From assembly GCF_001655615.1 (NCBI RefSeq), contig NZ_CP011567.1, positions 4,163,001-4,227,000 of the forward strand: 64,000 nt of DNA, written 5' to 3'. Of this stretch, positions 26,968 through 36,123 are shown piece by piece. Under the pieces are notes generated by a model. That model saw only the letters and a list, made by a program, of their open reading frames with translations, made no database searches and was not told the DNA's origin. The translations under genes and the position numbers were made by a program. Within the stretch, counting starts at the first letter, position 1. Every line of letters starts with the position of its first letter. The DNA is from Pseudomonas sp. GR 6-02 (GTDB taxonomy: Bacteria > Pseudomonadota > Gammaproteobacteria > Pseudomonadales > Pseudomonadaceae).

Positions 26968-27054
26968 GAGCTGAGCTTGCTCGCGAAAGCGGTATGTCCT
27001 TCAACATGGATGTCGACTGACCTGACGCTTTCGCGAGCAAGCTCAGCTCCTACA
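26963..27054. repeat. Inverted repeat TGTAGGAGCTGAGCTTGCTCGCGAAAGC type
   Basis: The arms at 26963-26991 and 27026-27054 are almost perfectly complementary with a 34-base loop. It lies between liuR and mvaB and would form a strong hairpin in their joint transcript. Confidence 0.8.
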
Positions 27055-27096
27055 GGGCTCTGTGAACATTCATACAATCTCAACAGGTCGATTCCC

Positions 27097-27996
27097 ATGT
27101 CCCTCCCCACCCACGTACGCCTGGTCGAAGTCGGCCCCCGCGACGGTCTGCAAAACGAAGCCCAACCCATCAGCGTCGCGGACAAGGTGCAACTGGTCGA
27201 TGCGCTCACCGCCGCTGGCCTCGGCTATATAGAAGTCGGCAGTTTCGTCTCGCCCAAATGGGTGCCGCAAATGGCCGGTTCCGCCGAGGTCTTCGCGCAG
27301 ATCCAGCGCAAACCAGGGGTGACCTATGGCGCCCTCGCCCCCAACCTGCGGGGCTTTGAAGACGCTATCGCCGCCGGGGTCAAGGAAGTCGCAGTGTTCG
27401 CCGCAGCGTCCGAAGCGTTCTCCCAGCGTAATATCAATTGCTCGATCAGCGAGAGCCTGGAGCGCTTCGTGCCGATCATGGACGCCGCCAAACAACACGG
27501 CGTCAGCGTGCGCGGTTACGTGTCCTGTGTGCTGGGCTGCCCTTATGAGGGTGATGTCAAGCCTGCACAAGTCGCCCGGGTCGCTCGCGAGCTCTATGCG
27601 ATGGGCTGCTACGAGGTTTCGCTGGGAGACACCATCGGCACCGGCACCGCTGGCGCGACCCGCAAGATGTTTGAAGTGGTTTCGGCCGACGTGCCACGGA
27701 AAAAACTGGCCGGGCACTTCCACGACACCTATGGCCAGGCCATGGCCAATATCTACGCCAGCCTGCTGGAAGGCATTTCGGTATTCGACAGCTCCATTGC
27801 CGGCCTTGGCGGCTGCCCGTACGCCAAGGGCGCCAGCGGTAACGTCGCCACCGAAGACGTGGTTTACCTGCTCAACGGCCTGGGCATCGAGACCGGGATC
27901 GACCTGGACGCCTTGATTCGCGCCGGCCAGCAGATTTGCGCGGTGCTGGGGCGCCCTACCGGTTCTCGCGTGGCCAAGGCTCGCAGCGCACAGTGA
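27097..27996 (+). CDS. mvaB: Hydroxymethylglutaryl-CoA lyase
   Basis: This enzyme cleaves 3-hydroxy-3-methylglutaryl-CoA to acetyl-CoA and acetoacetate, the last step of leucine breakdown. The 299-residue TIM-barrel protein has VEVGPRDGLQNE at the start (catalytic Arg and Asp), YVSCVLGCPYEGDV, SLGDTIGTGT, HFHDTYGQAMAN with metal-binding His residues, and the family signature GLGGCPYAKGASGNVATED with the catalytic Cys. ATG 27097 is chosen since the family starts right before VRLVEVGPRDG. It follows liuR after a hairpin repeat and is followed by the CrcY small RNA. Confidence 0.96.
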   Translation: MSLPTHVRLVEVGPRDGLQNEAQPISVADKVQLVDALTAAGLGYIEVGSFVSPKWVPQMAGSAEVFAQIQRKPGVTYGALAPNLRGFEDAIAAGVKEVAVFAAASEAFSQRNINCSISESLERFVPIMDAAKQHGVSVRGYVSCVLGCPYEGDVKPAQVARVARELYAMGCYEVSLGDTIGTGTAGATRKMFEVVSADVPRKKLAGHFHDTYGQAMANIYASLLEGISVFDSSIAGLGGCPYAKGASGNVATEDVVYLLNGLGIETGIDLDALIRAGQQICAVLGRPTGSRVAKARSAQ

Positions 27997-28015
27997 CAGT
28001 GTGGATGTGTCCGGG

Positions 28016-28057
28016 TGTTACCGCGTGTTCTGGCACGTGGGGCGGAAACGAGTAACA
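28016..28057 (+). promoter_or_regulatory. Putative CbrB upstream activator site for CrcY
   Basis: TGTTAC (28016-28021) and its inverse GTAACA (28052-28057) flank 30 bases. Known CbrB sites use TGTTAC/GTAACA half-sites. They lie 80-125 bases upstream of a sigma-54 promoter, a normal distance for an enhancer-binding protein. The wider-than-usual spacing makes the assignment tentative. Confidence 0.55.
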
Positions 28058-28138
28058 CGGAAACAAATTGTCAGGTTTGGTACGGGTGAAAAATCTCACA
28101 AAAAATCAAATCATTGATTTTAAAGGACTTTTCAAAGT

Positions 28139-28154
28139 TGGCATGGCTTCTGCT
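28139..28154 (+). promoter_or_regulatory. Sigma-54 promoter of the CrcY small RNA
   Basis: TGGCATGGCTTCTGCT has GG at 28140-28141 and GC at 28152-28153, separated by exactly 10 bases as sigma-54 promoters require, and it matches TGGCAC-N5-TTGCT closely. Transcription should start about 11 bases after the GC, near 28164. Confidence 0.85.
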
Positions 28155-28163
28155 ATCTCTATG

Positions 28164-28545
28164 GCATAACAAGAATAAAAAGCTGCAAACCAATAAAAAT
28201 AAGACGTAACGACTCTGACATAACAAGAACAACACGGCAGAGACGCAGCTAACAGATTTTTTTGGAGAAGGTGTGCTTTTCAGGGTGCTTTTCGGAGTAA
28301 CCCGCAACCGGGCAGAGAACAATAAAACTACCTTCAGGTAGCTCCCGAACTGGTTGGATCGCTTGGCGAAAAAGTAGATCAGCGCTCAAAAAAATACGTT
28401 TGCTCTTGATCCCGGATGGGGATCGACAAAAACAGCGGTAAAGGGCCACGGTTGCCAAAAACAACAACAGACCGCCCCTCAATAATAAAAAAAGAGCACG
28501 TAACGACAAAATTAAAGGGGAGCTTCGGCTCCCCTTTGTGCTTTC
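28164..28545 (+). ncRNA. crcY: CrcY-type small RNA (Hfq/Crc sequestering)
   Basis: This is a non-coding RNA of about 380 bases in an A-rich stretch unlike its GC-rich surroundings. It carries repeated CA motifs of the AAnAAnAA type that bind Hfq/Crc: 28168-28180, 28192-28203, 28222-28233, 28318-28328, 28457-28470 and 28481-28493. It starts from a sigma-54 promoter with CbrB-like half-sites and ends in a strong terminator. RNAs of this family are made under CbrAB control and relieve carbon catabolite repression by titrating Hfq/Crc. CrcY of P. putida lies next to mvaB as here, which is why CrcY is preferred to CrcZ (usually beside cbrB). The 5' end is estimated. Confidence 0.85.
28514..28545 (+). 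terminator. Rho-independent terminator of CrcY
   Basis: A 10-base-pair stem AAAGGGGAGC/GCTCCCCTTT with a TTCG tetraloop (28514-28537) is followed by a T-rich tract. It also faces the end of the convergent acyl-CoA synthetase gene. Confidence 0.85.
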
Positions 28546-28607
28546 TTGTCTTTCTATTTTTCTCGACCCACATGTGGAAGCAGGCTCGCCCCCACACTGG
28601 TTATGTG

Positions 28608-30305
28608 TCAGGCGTTTTTGCTGCGCAGCTCCTCGATGCTGATCTCGCGCATCCGAAACTTCTGGATCTTGCCGGTCACGGTCATCGGAAACTCCTCGAC
28701 GAACTTGAAGTAACGCGGCGTCTTGAAGTGCGCGATACGCTCCTTGCACCAGGCTTGCAGTTCCTGCTCGGTAGCGCTGTGGCCGGGATGGAATTTGATC
28801 CAGGCGACAATCTCTTCGCCATACCGGGAGCAAGGAATGCCGATCACCTGCACATCGGCAACCGCCGGGTGGGTGAAGAAGAACTCTTCAAGTTCGCGCG
28901 GGTAAATATTCTCACCGCCGCGAATGATCATGTCCTTGTTACGCCCGGCGATGCACACGTGGCCTTCGTCGTTCATGCTCGCCAGATCGCCGGTGTGCAT
29001 CCAGCCAGCGTCATCGATAGCCTCGGCGGTGGCTTGCGGGTTCTTCCAGTAGCCGAGCATCACGCTGTAACCCCGAGTGCACAGCTCGCCAATGGTGCCG
29101 CGTGGCACCAGATTGCCCGCCTCGTCGATGATCTTGCTTTCCAGTTGCGGCTGGGTGCGGCCGACCGTGGTGACGCGCAATTCCAGGTCGTCCGACGGAC
29201 CGGTCTGCAAAGACACGGGGCTGGTTTCCGTCATGCCGTAGGCAATCTGCACTTCGCTCATGTGCATTTCGCCGATAACCCGACGCATCACCTCGATCGG
29301 ACACGTCGCCCCGGCCATGATCCCGGTGCGCAGGCTCGACAAATCAAATTCGGCGCGCTTGGGCTGATCGAGCATGGCGATGAACATGGTCGGCACGCCA
29401 TAAAGCGCGGTGGCTTTTTCTTCGGCGACGGTGGTCAGGGTCAACAGCGGATCGAAGGCATCGTTGGGGTAAATCATGGTGCTGCCGTGGGTGACGCAGC
29501 CGAGGTTGCCCATGACCATGCCGAAGCAGTGATACAGCGGCACCGGAATCACCAGCCGATCACGGGCAGTCAGGCCGAGGCTTTCGCCGACCATGTAACC
29601 GTTGTTGAGAATGTTGTAGTGGCTGAGGGTCGCGCCCTTGGGGAAACCGGTGGTGCCGGAGGTGTACTGGATGTTCACCGCCTGGTCGAAATGCAGGCTG
29701 TCCTGGCGTTCGTGCAATGGCTCGATCGACACACTGGCTGCCAGATCGGCCAATTGCGACCACGGCAGGAAACCCGAGGGTGGCTGCGCATCCAGGCTGA
29801 TGACCCCACGCAGTTCCGGCAGGCGTTCGCTCTGCAAGCGGCCGATGGATTGCTCCGCCAATTCCGGCACCAACCCTTGCAGCATGCCGTGATAGTCGGA
29901 GGTCTTGAAGGCCCCGGCGCAAACCAGCCATTGGCAGCCGGATTGCTTCAATACGTATTCGAGTTCCGAACTGCGATAAGCCGGGTTGATGTTGACCAGG
30001 ATCACGCCGATTTTCGCACTGGCGAACTGGCTGATGCACCACTGGGCGCAGTTCGGGGCCCAGATACCGAGCCGGTCACCGGTTTGCAAACCCAGCGCCA
30101 GGAATGCTCTGGCGTGCAGATCAACAGCATCCGACAGCTGCTGCCAGGTGTAACGCAGCTGTTGGTGGCGCACGACCAGCGCCTCCCCGTTCGGGTATTG
30201 CGCGACGGTGTTATCAAACGCCTGGCCGATGGTCATCGCCAGCAAGGCTTTGTCCTGGGAACCACGGGTATAGCTGCGCTGCGGGCTTGCACTGGGTTGA
30301 TCCAT
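28608..30305 (-). CDS. Acyl-CoA synthetase (AMP-binding) of the liu locus
   Basis: This acyl-activating enzyme of 565 residues converts a free acid, CoA and ATP to acyl-CoA. The ATP motif is [16 protein letters not shown]; then come [47 protein letters not shown] and the C-terminal [13 protein letters not shown] with the catalytic Lys. It resembles medium-chain fatty acyl-CoA synthetases. ATG 30305 is chosen over an upstream frame that runs through repeat sequence. It is divergent from liuABCD with LiuR palindromes between, so it likely belongs to the same regulon, for example activating isovalerate or acetoacetate. The leader just before its ribosome site contains an Hfq/Crc-like A-rich motif. 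Confidence 0.9.
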   Translation of the reverse strand: MDQPSASPQRSYTRGSQDKALLAMTIGQAFDNTVAQYPNGEALVVRHQQLRYTWQQLSDAVDLHARAFLALGLQTGDRLGIWAPNCAQWCISQFASAKIGVILVNINPAYRSSELEYVLKQSGCQWLVCAGAFKTSDYHGMLQGLVPELAEQSIGRLQSERLPELRGVISLDAQPPSGFLPWSQLADLAASVSIEPLHERQDSLHFDQAVNIQYTSGTTGFPKGATLSHYNILNNGYMVGESLGLTARDRLVIPVPLYHCFGMVMGNLGCVTHGSTMIYPNDAFDPLLTLTTVAEEKATALYGVPTMFIAMLDQPKRAEFDLSSLRTGIMAGATCPIEVMRRVIGEMHMSEVQIAYGMTETSPVSLQTGPSDDLELRVTTVGRTQPQLESKIIDEAGNLVPRGTIGELCTRGYSVMLGYWKNPQATAEAIDDAGWMHTGDLASMNDEGHVCIAGRNKDMIIRGGENIYPRELEEFFFTHPAVADVQVIGIPCSRYGEEIVAWIKFHPGHSATEQELQAWCKERIAHFKTPRYFKFVEEFPMTVTGKIQKFRMREISIEELRSKNA

Positions 30306-30314
30306 GACGACCCC

Positions 30315-30329
30315 TATTGTCTTTATTGT
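30315..30329 (-). promoter_or_regulatory. Candidate Hfq/Crc (CA) motif in the synthetase leader
   Basis: Read on the minus strand, ACAATAAAGACAATA directly precedes the AGGGG ribosome site of the acyl-CoA synthetase gene. A-rich AAnAAn motifs at this place are what Hfq/Crc cover to block translation. CrcY, which titrates Hfq/Crc, is encoded at the other end of this gene. Confidence 0.45.
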
Positions 30330-30402
30330 AGGAGCGAGGCTTGTGTGGCAAGCCACATAAGGCGACGCAGGTCTTTCAGAACTGGCTCTACTCTCGCTCA
30401 AG

Positions 30403-30460
30403 TTGACGTTAACGTAAAGGGTGATTGACAGCCATTCGTCACAGGCTTACGTTAACGTAA
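30403..30460. promoter_or_regulatory. Two LiuR-type palindromes in the divergent liu promoter region
   Basis: TTGACGTTAACGTAAA (30403-30418) and the 14-base perfect palindrome TTACGTTAACGTAA (30447-30460) share the core ACGTTAACGT. They lie between the acyl-CoA synthetase and liuA, which point away from each other. One site for each promoter is the simplest reading. Confidence 0.8.
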
Positions 30461-30516
30461 AGGTGAGAGCTGAATCACTGCCCTCCCCACCCTACAAAAA
30501 AGCCAAAAGGTGCCCC

Positions 30517-31680
30517 ATGAGCTACCCATCCCTGAACTTTGCCCTCGGTGAAACCATCGACATGCTGCGCGATCAGGTTCAGTCCTTCGTCGCCAAAGAG
30601 ATCGCCCCGCGCGCCGCTCAGATCGACATCGACAACCTGTTCCCGGCTGACCTGTGGCGCAAATTCGGCGACATGGGCCTGCTGGGCATCACCGTGCCGG
30701 AAGAGTACGGCGGCGCGGGCCTGGGTTACCTGGCGCACGTGGTCGCCATGGAAGAAATCAGCCGCGGTTCGGCCTCGGTCGCCCTGTCCTACGGCGCGCA
30801 CTCCAACCTCTGCGTCAACCAGATCAACCGCAACGGCACTCACGAACAGAAAAGCAAATACCTGCCGAAACTGATCAGCGGCGAACACATCGGTGCCCTG
30901 GCCATGAGCGAGCCGAACGCCGGTTCCGACGTGGTCTCGATGAAGCTGCGCGCCGACAAACGCGGCGATCACTACGTACTCAACGGCAGCAAGACCTGGA
31001 TCACCAACGGTCCTGACGCCAACACCTACGTGATCTACGCCAAGACCGACCTGGAAAAAGGCCCGCATGGCATCACCGCGTTCATCGTCGAGCGCGACTG
31101 GAAAGGTTTCAGCCGCAGCAACAAATTCGACAAGCTCGGCATGCGTGGCTCGAACACCTGCGAGCTGTTCTTCGATGACGTCGAAGTGCCGGAAGAAAAC
31201 ATCCTCGGCGTACTCAATGGCGGCGTGAAAGTGCTGATGAGCGGCCTCGACTACGAGCGCGTGGTGCTTTCCGGTGGCCCGACCGGGATCATGCAGGCCT
31301 GCATGGACCTGATCGTGCCGTACATCCATGACCGCAAACAGTTCGGCCAGAGCATCGGCGAATTCCAGCTGATCCAGGGCAAAGTCGCCGACATGTACAC
31401 CCAACTCAATGCCAGCCGCGCTTACCTGTATGCCGTGGCGCAGGCCTGCGAACGTGGCGAAACCACTCGCAAGGACGCTGCCGGGGTGATCCTCTACAGT
31501 GCCGAGCGCGCCACGCAAATGGCCCTCGACGCGATCCAGATTCTCGGCGGTAACGGCTACATCAACGAATTCCCGGCCGGTCGTCTGCTGCGTGACGCCA
31601 AGCTGTATGAAATCGGCGCCGGCACCAGTGAGATCCGTCGCATGCTGATCGGTCGCGAACTGTTCAACGAAACCCGCTAA
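30517..31680 (+). CDS. liuA: Isovaleryl-CoA dehydrogenase
   Basis: This enzyme oxidises isovaleryl-CoA to 3-methylcrotonyl-CoA in leucine catabolism. The flavoenzyme has 387 residues. [13 protein letters not shown] and [17 protein letters not shown] contact FAD and substrate, [22 protein letters not shown] holds the catalytic Glu typical of isovaleryl-CoA dehydrogenases, and [23 protein letters not shown] is the C-terminal family signature. ATG 30517 follows AAAAGG. It is the first gene of liuABCD, under LiuR palindromes. Confidence 0.96.
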   Translation: MSYPSLNFALGETIDMLRDQVQSFVAKEIAPRAAQIDIDNLFPADLWRKFGDMGLLGITVPEEYGGAGLGYLAHVVAMEEISRGSASVALSYGAHSNLCVNQINRNGTHEQKSKYLPKLISGEHIGALAMSEPNAGSDVVSMKLRADKRGDHYVLNGSKTWITNGPDANTYVIYAKTDLEKGPHGITAFIVERDWKGFSRSNKFDKLGMRGSNTCELFFDDVEVPEENILGVLNGGVKVLMSGLDYERVVLSGGPTGIMQACMDLIVPYIHDRKQFGQSIGEFQLIQGKVADMYTQLNASRAYLYAVAQACERGETTRKDAAGVILYSAERATQMALDAIQILGGNGYINEFPAGRLLRDAKLYEIGAGTSEIRRMLIGRELFNETR

Positions 31681-31692
31681 ACGGAGCTGTCC

Positions 31693-33300
31693 ATGGCTAT
31701 CCTGCATACCCAGCTCAACCCCCGTTCGGCGGAGTTCGCGGCTAACAGCGCGGCGATGCTCAAACAGGTCGACGCCCTGCACAGCCTGCTCGCGCAAGTG
31801 CAGCAAGGTGGTGGCCCGAAGGCGCAAGAACGTCACACCTCGCGGGGCAAACTGCTGCCCCGTGAGCGGATCAATCGCCTGCTCGATCCGGGTTCGCCGT
31901 TTCTCGAGATCAGCCAACTGGCGGCCTACGCGGTGTACGGCGAAGACGTTCCCGCCGCTGGCGTGATTGCCGGGATCGGCCGGGTGGAAGGCGTCGAATG
32001 CATGATCGTCGCCAACGATGCCACCGTGAAAGGTGGCTCGTACTACCCGCTGACCGTTAAAAAACACCTACGCGCACAGACCATCGCCCAGCAGAATCGC
32101 CTGCCGTGCATTTATCTGGTGGACTCCGGTGGAGCCAACCTGCCGCGCCAGGATGAAGTGTTCCCGGACCGCGAACACTTCGGGCGGATCTTCTTCAACC
32201 AGGCCAACATGAGCGCCATGGGCATTCCGCAAATTGCGGTGGTCATGGGCTCTTGCACCGCCGGGGGCGCCTACGTTCCGGCGATGGCCGACGAGGCGAT
32301 CATGGTTCGTCAGCAGGCCACCATCTTCCTCGCTGGCCCACCGCTGGTGAAAGCCGCGACCGGTGAAGTGGTCAGCGCCGAAGACCTCGGCGGGGCCGAT
32401 GTGCACTGCAAGATTTCCGGGGTCGCCGACCACTACGCCGAAAGCGATGAACATGCCCTGGCATTGGCCCGGCGCAGCGTGGCCAACCTCAACTGGCGCA
32501 AGCTCGGCGAACTGCAACAACGTACGCCGATCGCGCCGCTGTATAGCAGCGACGAGTTGTACGGCGTGGTCTCGGCCGACGCCAAGCAACCGTTCGATGT
32601 GCGCGAAGTGATCTCACGACTGGTGGACGGCTCGGCGTTCGATGAGTTCAAGGCGCTGTTCGGGACGACTTTGGTGTGCGGCTTCGCCCACCTGCACGGC
32701 TACCCGATCGCGATCCTCGCCAACAACGGCATCCTCTTCGCCGAGGCCGCACAGAAAGGCGCGCATTTCATCGAACTGGCCTGCCAGCGCGGCATTCCGT
32801 TGCTGTTCCTGCAGAACATCACCGGGTTCATGGTCGGCCAGAAATACGAGGCCGGCGGCATCGCCAAGCACGGCGCGAAATTGGTGACCGCCGTGGCTTG
32901 TGCCAAGGTGCCGAAATTCACCGTGATCATCGGCGGCAGCTTCGGCGCCGGTAACTACGGCATGTGTGGCCGGGCCTACGATCCACGCTTCCTGTGGATG
33001 TGGCCGAACGCGCGAATCGGCGTGATGGGCGCCGAACAGGCGGCGGGTGTGCTGGTGCAGGTCAAGCGCGAGCAAACCGAGCGCAGCGGGCATCGTTTCA
33101 GCGCCGAGCAGGAAGCCGAGATCAAGCAACCGATCCTCGATCAGTACGAAGAACAGGGGCACCCCTACTACTCCAGCGCCCGGCTGTGGGACGACGGCGT
33201 CATTGACCCGGCGCAGACCCGCGACGTGTTGGCCCTGGCCTTGTCGGCGTCGCTGAACGCACCCATCGAACCGAGCCGCTTCGGCGTGTTCCGGATGTGA
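31693..33300 (+). CDS. liuB: Methylcrotonyl-CoA carboxylase carboxyltransferase subunit
   Basis: This is the beta subunit (535 residues) of 3-methylcrotonyl-CoA carboxylase; it moves the carboxyl group from biotin to 3-methylcrotonyl-CoA. The crotonase-like carboxyltransferase halves are plain: [17 protein letters not shown] and [16 protein letters not shown] in the N half, then [29 protein letters not shown] and [25 protein letters not shown] in the C half. It lies 12 bases after liuA with GGAG upstream. Confidence 0.97.
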   Translation: MAILHTQLNPRSAEFAANSAAMLKQVDALHSLLAQVQQGGGPKAQERHTSRGKLLPRERINRLLDPGSPFLEISQLAAYAVYGEDVPAAGVIAGIGRVEGVECMIVANDATVKGGSYYPLTVKKHLRAQTIAQQNRLPCIYLVDSGGANLPRQDEVFPDREHFGRIFFNQANMSAMGIPQIAVVMGSCTAGGAYVPAMADEAIMVRQQATIFLAGPPLVKAATGEVVSAEDLGGADVHCKISGVADHYAESDEHALALARRSVANLNWRKLGELQQRTPIAPLYSSDELYGVVSADAKQPFDVREVISRLVDGSAFDEFKALFGTTLVCGFAHLHGYPIAILANNGILFAEAAQKGAHFIELACQRGIPLLFLQNITGFMVGQKYEAGGIAKHGAKLVTAVACAKVPKFTVIIGGSFGAGNYGMCGRAYDPRFLWMWPNARIGVMGAEQAAGVLVQVKREQTERSGHRFSAEQEAEIKQPILDQYEEQGHPYYSSARLWDDGVIDPAQTRDVLALALSASLNAPIEPSRFGVFRM

Positions 33301-33313
33301 TCTGGAGAAAACC

Positions 33314-34129
33314 ATGAGCGACTTCAATACCCTTGAGCTGCAGACCGATCCCCGTGGTTTTGCCACCCTGTGGCTCAGCCGAGAAGAAAAGAACAACGCG
33401 TTCAACGCCGAAATGATCCGCGAACTGATCCTCGCGCTGGATAAAGTGTCGAGCGATGCCAGCCTGCGTTTTCTGCTGATCCGTGGGCGCGGCAAGCATT
33501 TCAGCGCCGGTGCCGATCTGGCCTGGATGCAGCAATCGGCCGAACTCGATTACCACACCAACCTTGATGACGCCCGGGAACTGGCGGAGTTGATGTACAA
33601 CCTCGCCAAACTGAAAGTCCCGACGCTGGCCGTGGTGCAGGGCGCGGCGTTTGGCGGCGCGCTGGGCCTGATCAGTTGCTGCGACATGGCGATTGGCGCC
33701 GACGACGCGCAGTTCTGCCTGTCGGAAGTGCGCATCGGCCTGGCGCCAGCGGTCATCAGCCCGTTCGTGGTGCAAGCCATCGGCGAACGCGCGGCGCGGC
33801 GTTATGCCTTGACTGCCGAACGTTTCGGCGGGCAACGGGCTCGGGAAATCGGCCTGTTGTCAGAGAGCTATCCGATGGCTGAGCTGGAGCAGAAAGTCGA
33901 TCACTGGATCGACAATCTACTGCTCAACAGCCCGGCAGCCATGCGCGCCAGCAAGGATCTGCTGCGTGAAGTCGGCAACGGCGCGCTGACTCCGGCGCTG
34001 CGCCGCTACACCGAGAATGCCATCGCCCGAATTCGCGTCAGCCCGGAAGGCCAGGAAGGCCTGCGCGCCTTCCTGCAAAAACGTTCGCCCACCTGGCAAG
34101 CCGAAATCACCCTCAAGGAGCCGCGTTGA
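33314..34129 (+). CDS. liuC: 3-methylglutaconyl-CoA hydratase
   Basis: This crotonase-fold enzyme of 271 residues hydrates 3-methylglutaconyl-CoA to HMG-CoA. The oxyanion-hole block is KHFSAGADLAWMQ; VVQGAAFGGALGLISCCDMAIG and FCLSEVRIGLAPAVISPFV follow, as in the family (LiuC, formerly annotated gamma-carboxygeranoyl-CoA hydratase). It lies 13 bases after liuB, and its stop overlaps the ATG of liuD. Confidence 0.95.
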   Translation: MSDFNTLELQTDPRGFATLWLSREEKNNAFNAEMIRELILALDKVSSDASLRFLLIRGRGKHFSAGADLAWMQQSAELDYHTNLDDARELAELMYNLAKLKVPTLAVVQGAAFGGALGLISCCDMAIGADDAQFCLSEVRIGLAPAVISPFVVQAIGERAARRYALTAERFGGQRAREIGLLSESYPMAELEQKVDHWIDNLLLNSPAAMRASKDLLREVGNGALTPALRRYTENAIARIRVSPEGQEGLRAFLQKRSPTWQAEITLKEPR

Positions 34130-36084
34130 TGAGCGCACCTGTTCTCACCACCCTGCTGGTGGCCAACCGTGGCGAAATCGCCTGCCGGGTGATGCGCACC
34201 GCCAAGGCTCTGGGCCTGACCACTGTGGCCGTGCACAGCGCCACCGACCGTGACGCCCGGCACAGCCGCGAAGCGGATATCCGCGTCGACCTGGGCGGCA
34301 GCAAAGCCGCCGACAGTTACCTGCAAATCGACAAACTGATCGCCGCCGCGAAAGCCAGCGGTGCTCAGGCAATTCATCCCGGTTATGGTTTTCTCTCGGA
34401 AAACGCCGGGTTCGCCCGGGCGATCGAGGCGGCGGGCCTGATTTTCCTCGGCCCGCCCGCCTCGGCCATCGACGCCATGGGCAGCAAGTCTGCGGCCAAA
34501 GCCTTGATGGAAACCGCCGGTGTGCCGCTGGTGCCCGGCTATCACGGCGAAGCCCAAGACCTCGACACCTTCCGCGATGCCTGCGAACGCATCGGTTATC
34601 CGGTGTTGCTCAAGGCCACGGCGGGCGGCGGCGGTAAGGGCATGAAAGTGGTCGAGGACGTCAGCCAACTGGCCGAAGCCCTGGCCTCGGCGCAGCGTGA
34701 AGCACAATCGTCGTTCGGCGATTCGCGGATGTTGGTCGAGAAATACCTGCTCAAGCCACGTCACGTGGAAATCCAGGTGTTCGCCGACCAGCATGGCAAT
34801 TGTCTGTACCTCAACGAGCGTGACTGCTCGATTCAGCGTCGTCATCAGAAAGTCGTCGAAGAAGCACCCGCTCCAGGCCTGACCCCGCAATTGCGTCGGG
34901 CCATGGGCGAAGCCGCCGTACGCTCGGCTCAAGCGATCGGCTATGTGGGCGCCGGCACCGTGGAGTTTTTGCTGGATGCGCGCGGTGAGTTCTTCTTCAT
35001 GGAAATGAACACGCGCCTGCAAGTCGAACACCCGGTGACCGAGGCCATTACCGGCCTCGACCTGGTGGCCTGGCAAATTCGTGTAGCCCGCGGCGAAGCG
35101 CTGCCGATGACACAGGATCAGGTGCCGCTGATCGGCCATGCGATCGAAGTGCGGTTGTACGCCGAAGACCCGGGCAACGATTTTCTGCCGGCCACCGGGC
35201 GCCTGGCGTTGTACCGCGAATCCGCCGAAGGGCCGGGGCGTCGTGTGGACAGTGGCGTCGAAGAAGGCGACGAGATTTCGCCGTTCTACGACCCGATGCT
35301 TGGCAAGCTGATTGCCTGGGGCGAAGACCGTGAACAGGCGCGGCTGCGATTGCTGAGCATGCTCGAGGAGTTTGCCATTGGCGGGCTGAAGACCAACATC
35401 AACTTCCTGCACCGGATCATCGGCCACCCGGCGTTTGCCGCCGCCGAACTGGATACCGGGTTCATTCCGCGTTATCAGGAGCAACTGCTGCCAGCACCTT
35501 CGCCGCTCAGTGATGAGTTCTGGCAAGCGGCGGCCCAGGCGTTTGCGCAAAGTCAGCCGGCTGTTTTGCGCGCCGATGATCCGAGTTCGCCGTGGGCCTT
35601 CAACAATGGTTTCCGTGCCGGGTTGCCGACAGAAATCACCCTGCATTTGAGTTGCGAAGGGCAAGACCGGGCGCTGACCCTGGGCGATGCCGCCGCGCAT
35701 ACCGCACGGCTCAAGGGTGAATACCTGCTGACCGAGCACAGCGGTTTGCGCCGCCAGCACCGGGCCATCCGCCGTGGCGATGCGCTGTATCTGCAATGGG
35801 ACGGCGAGCTGCGCCGCATCGAGTCGTATGACCCGATCGGCGCCGTCGAAGCCAGTCACAGCCATCAAGGCGGGCTTACCGCGCCCATGAACGGCAGCAT
35901 CGTGCGGGTGTTGGTGGAGGCCGGGCAAACGGTCGAAGCCGGGGCGCAACTGGTGGTGCTGGAAGCGATGAAGATGGAGCACAGCATTCGCGCGCCCCAC
36001 ACCGGGGTAATCAAGGCGTTGTATTGCCAGGAAGGCGAAATGGTCAGCGAAGGCAGTGCGTTGGTGGAGTTGGAGCAAGCGTGA
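34129..36084 (+). CDS. liuD: Methylcrotonyl-CoA carboxylase biotin-carrying subunit
   Basis: This is the alpha subunit (651 residues) that carboxylates its own biotin with ATP and bicarbonate. Biotin carboxylase domain: LVANRGEIACRVMRTAK, HPGYGFLSENAGFA, KATAGGGGKGMKVV, ERDCSIQRRHQKVVEEAPAP and MEMNTRLQVEHPVTE. A C-terminal biotinyl domain has EAMKMEHSIRAPHTG with the biotin-bearing Lys. ATG 34129 overlaps the liuC stop (a TGATG junction) and follows AAGGAG. It completes the liuABCD set. Confidence 0.97.
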   Translation: MSAPVLTTLLVANRGEIACRVMRTAKALGLTTVAVHSATDRDARHSREADIRVDLGGSKAADSYLQIDKLIAAAKASGAQAIHPGYGFLSENAGFARAIEAAGLIFLGPPASAIDAMGSKSAAKALMETAGVPLVPGYHGEAQDLDTFRDACERIGYPVLLKATAGGGGKGMKVVEDVSQLAEALASAQREAQSSFGDSRMLVEKYLLKPRHVEIQVFADQHGNCLYLNERDCSIQRRHQKVVEEAPAPGLTPQLRRAMGEAAVRSAQAIGYVGAGTVEFLLDARGEFFFMEMNTRLQVEHPVTEAITGLDLVAWQIRVARGEALPMTQDQVPLIGHAIEVRLYAEDPGNDFLPATGRLALYRESAEGPGRRVDSGVEEGDEISPFYDPMLGKLIAWGEDREQARLRLLSMLEEFAIGGLKTNINFLHRIIGHPAFAAAELDTGFIPRYQEQLLPAPSPLSDEFWQAAAQAFAQSQPAVLRADDPSSPWAFNNGFRAGLPTEITLHLSCEGQDRALTLGDAAAHTARLKGEYLLTEHSGLRRQHRAIRRGDALYLQWDGELRRIESYDPIGAVEASHSHQGGLTAPMNGSIVRVLVEAGQTVEAGAQLVVLEAMKMEHSIRAPHTGVIKALYCQEGEMVSEGSALVELEQA

Positions 36085-36090
36085 AATGAA

Positions 36091-36120
36091 GATCGGTCCT
36101 ACGCGTTGCGAGGACCGATC
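36091..36120. terminator. Hairpin between convergent liuD and the S24 repressor gene
   Basis: GATCGGTCCT (36091-36100) is perfectly inverted at 36111-36120 around a 10-base loop. It is placed between two converging stops and probably ends both transcripts. No long T tract is present. Confidence 0.65.
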
Positions 36121-36123
36121 CGA

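Noticed and set aside
28071..28833. Minus-strand small frames through the A-rich region before the synthetase stop
   Set aside because: The region has the marks of a plus-strand non-coding RNA (sigma-54 promoter, CA motifs, terminator); the peptides are Phe/Leu-rich shadows.
28416..30428. Long plus-strand frame over the acyl-CoA synthetase
   Set aside because: It starts inside the CrcY RNA and has no family motif; the minus strand has all AMP-binding motifs.
34006..36078. 690-codon minus-strand frame over liuD
   Set aside because: Shadow of liuD, which has intact biotin carboxylase and biotinyl motifs.
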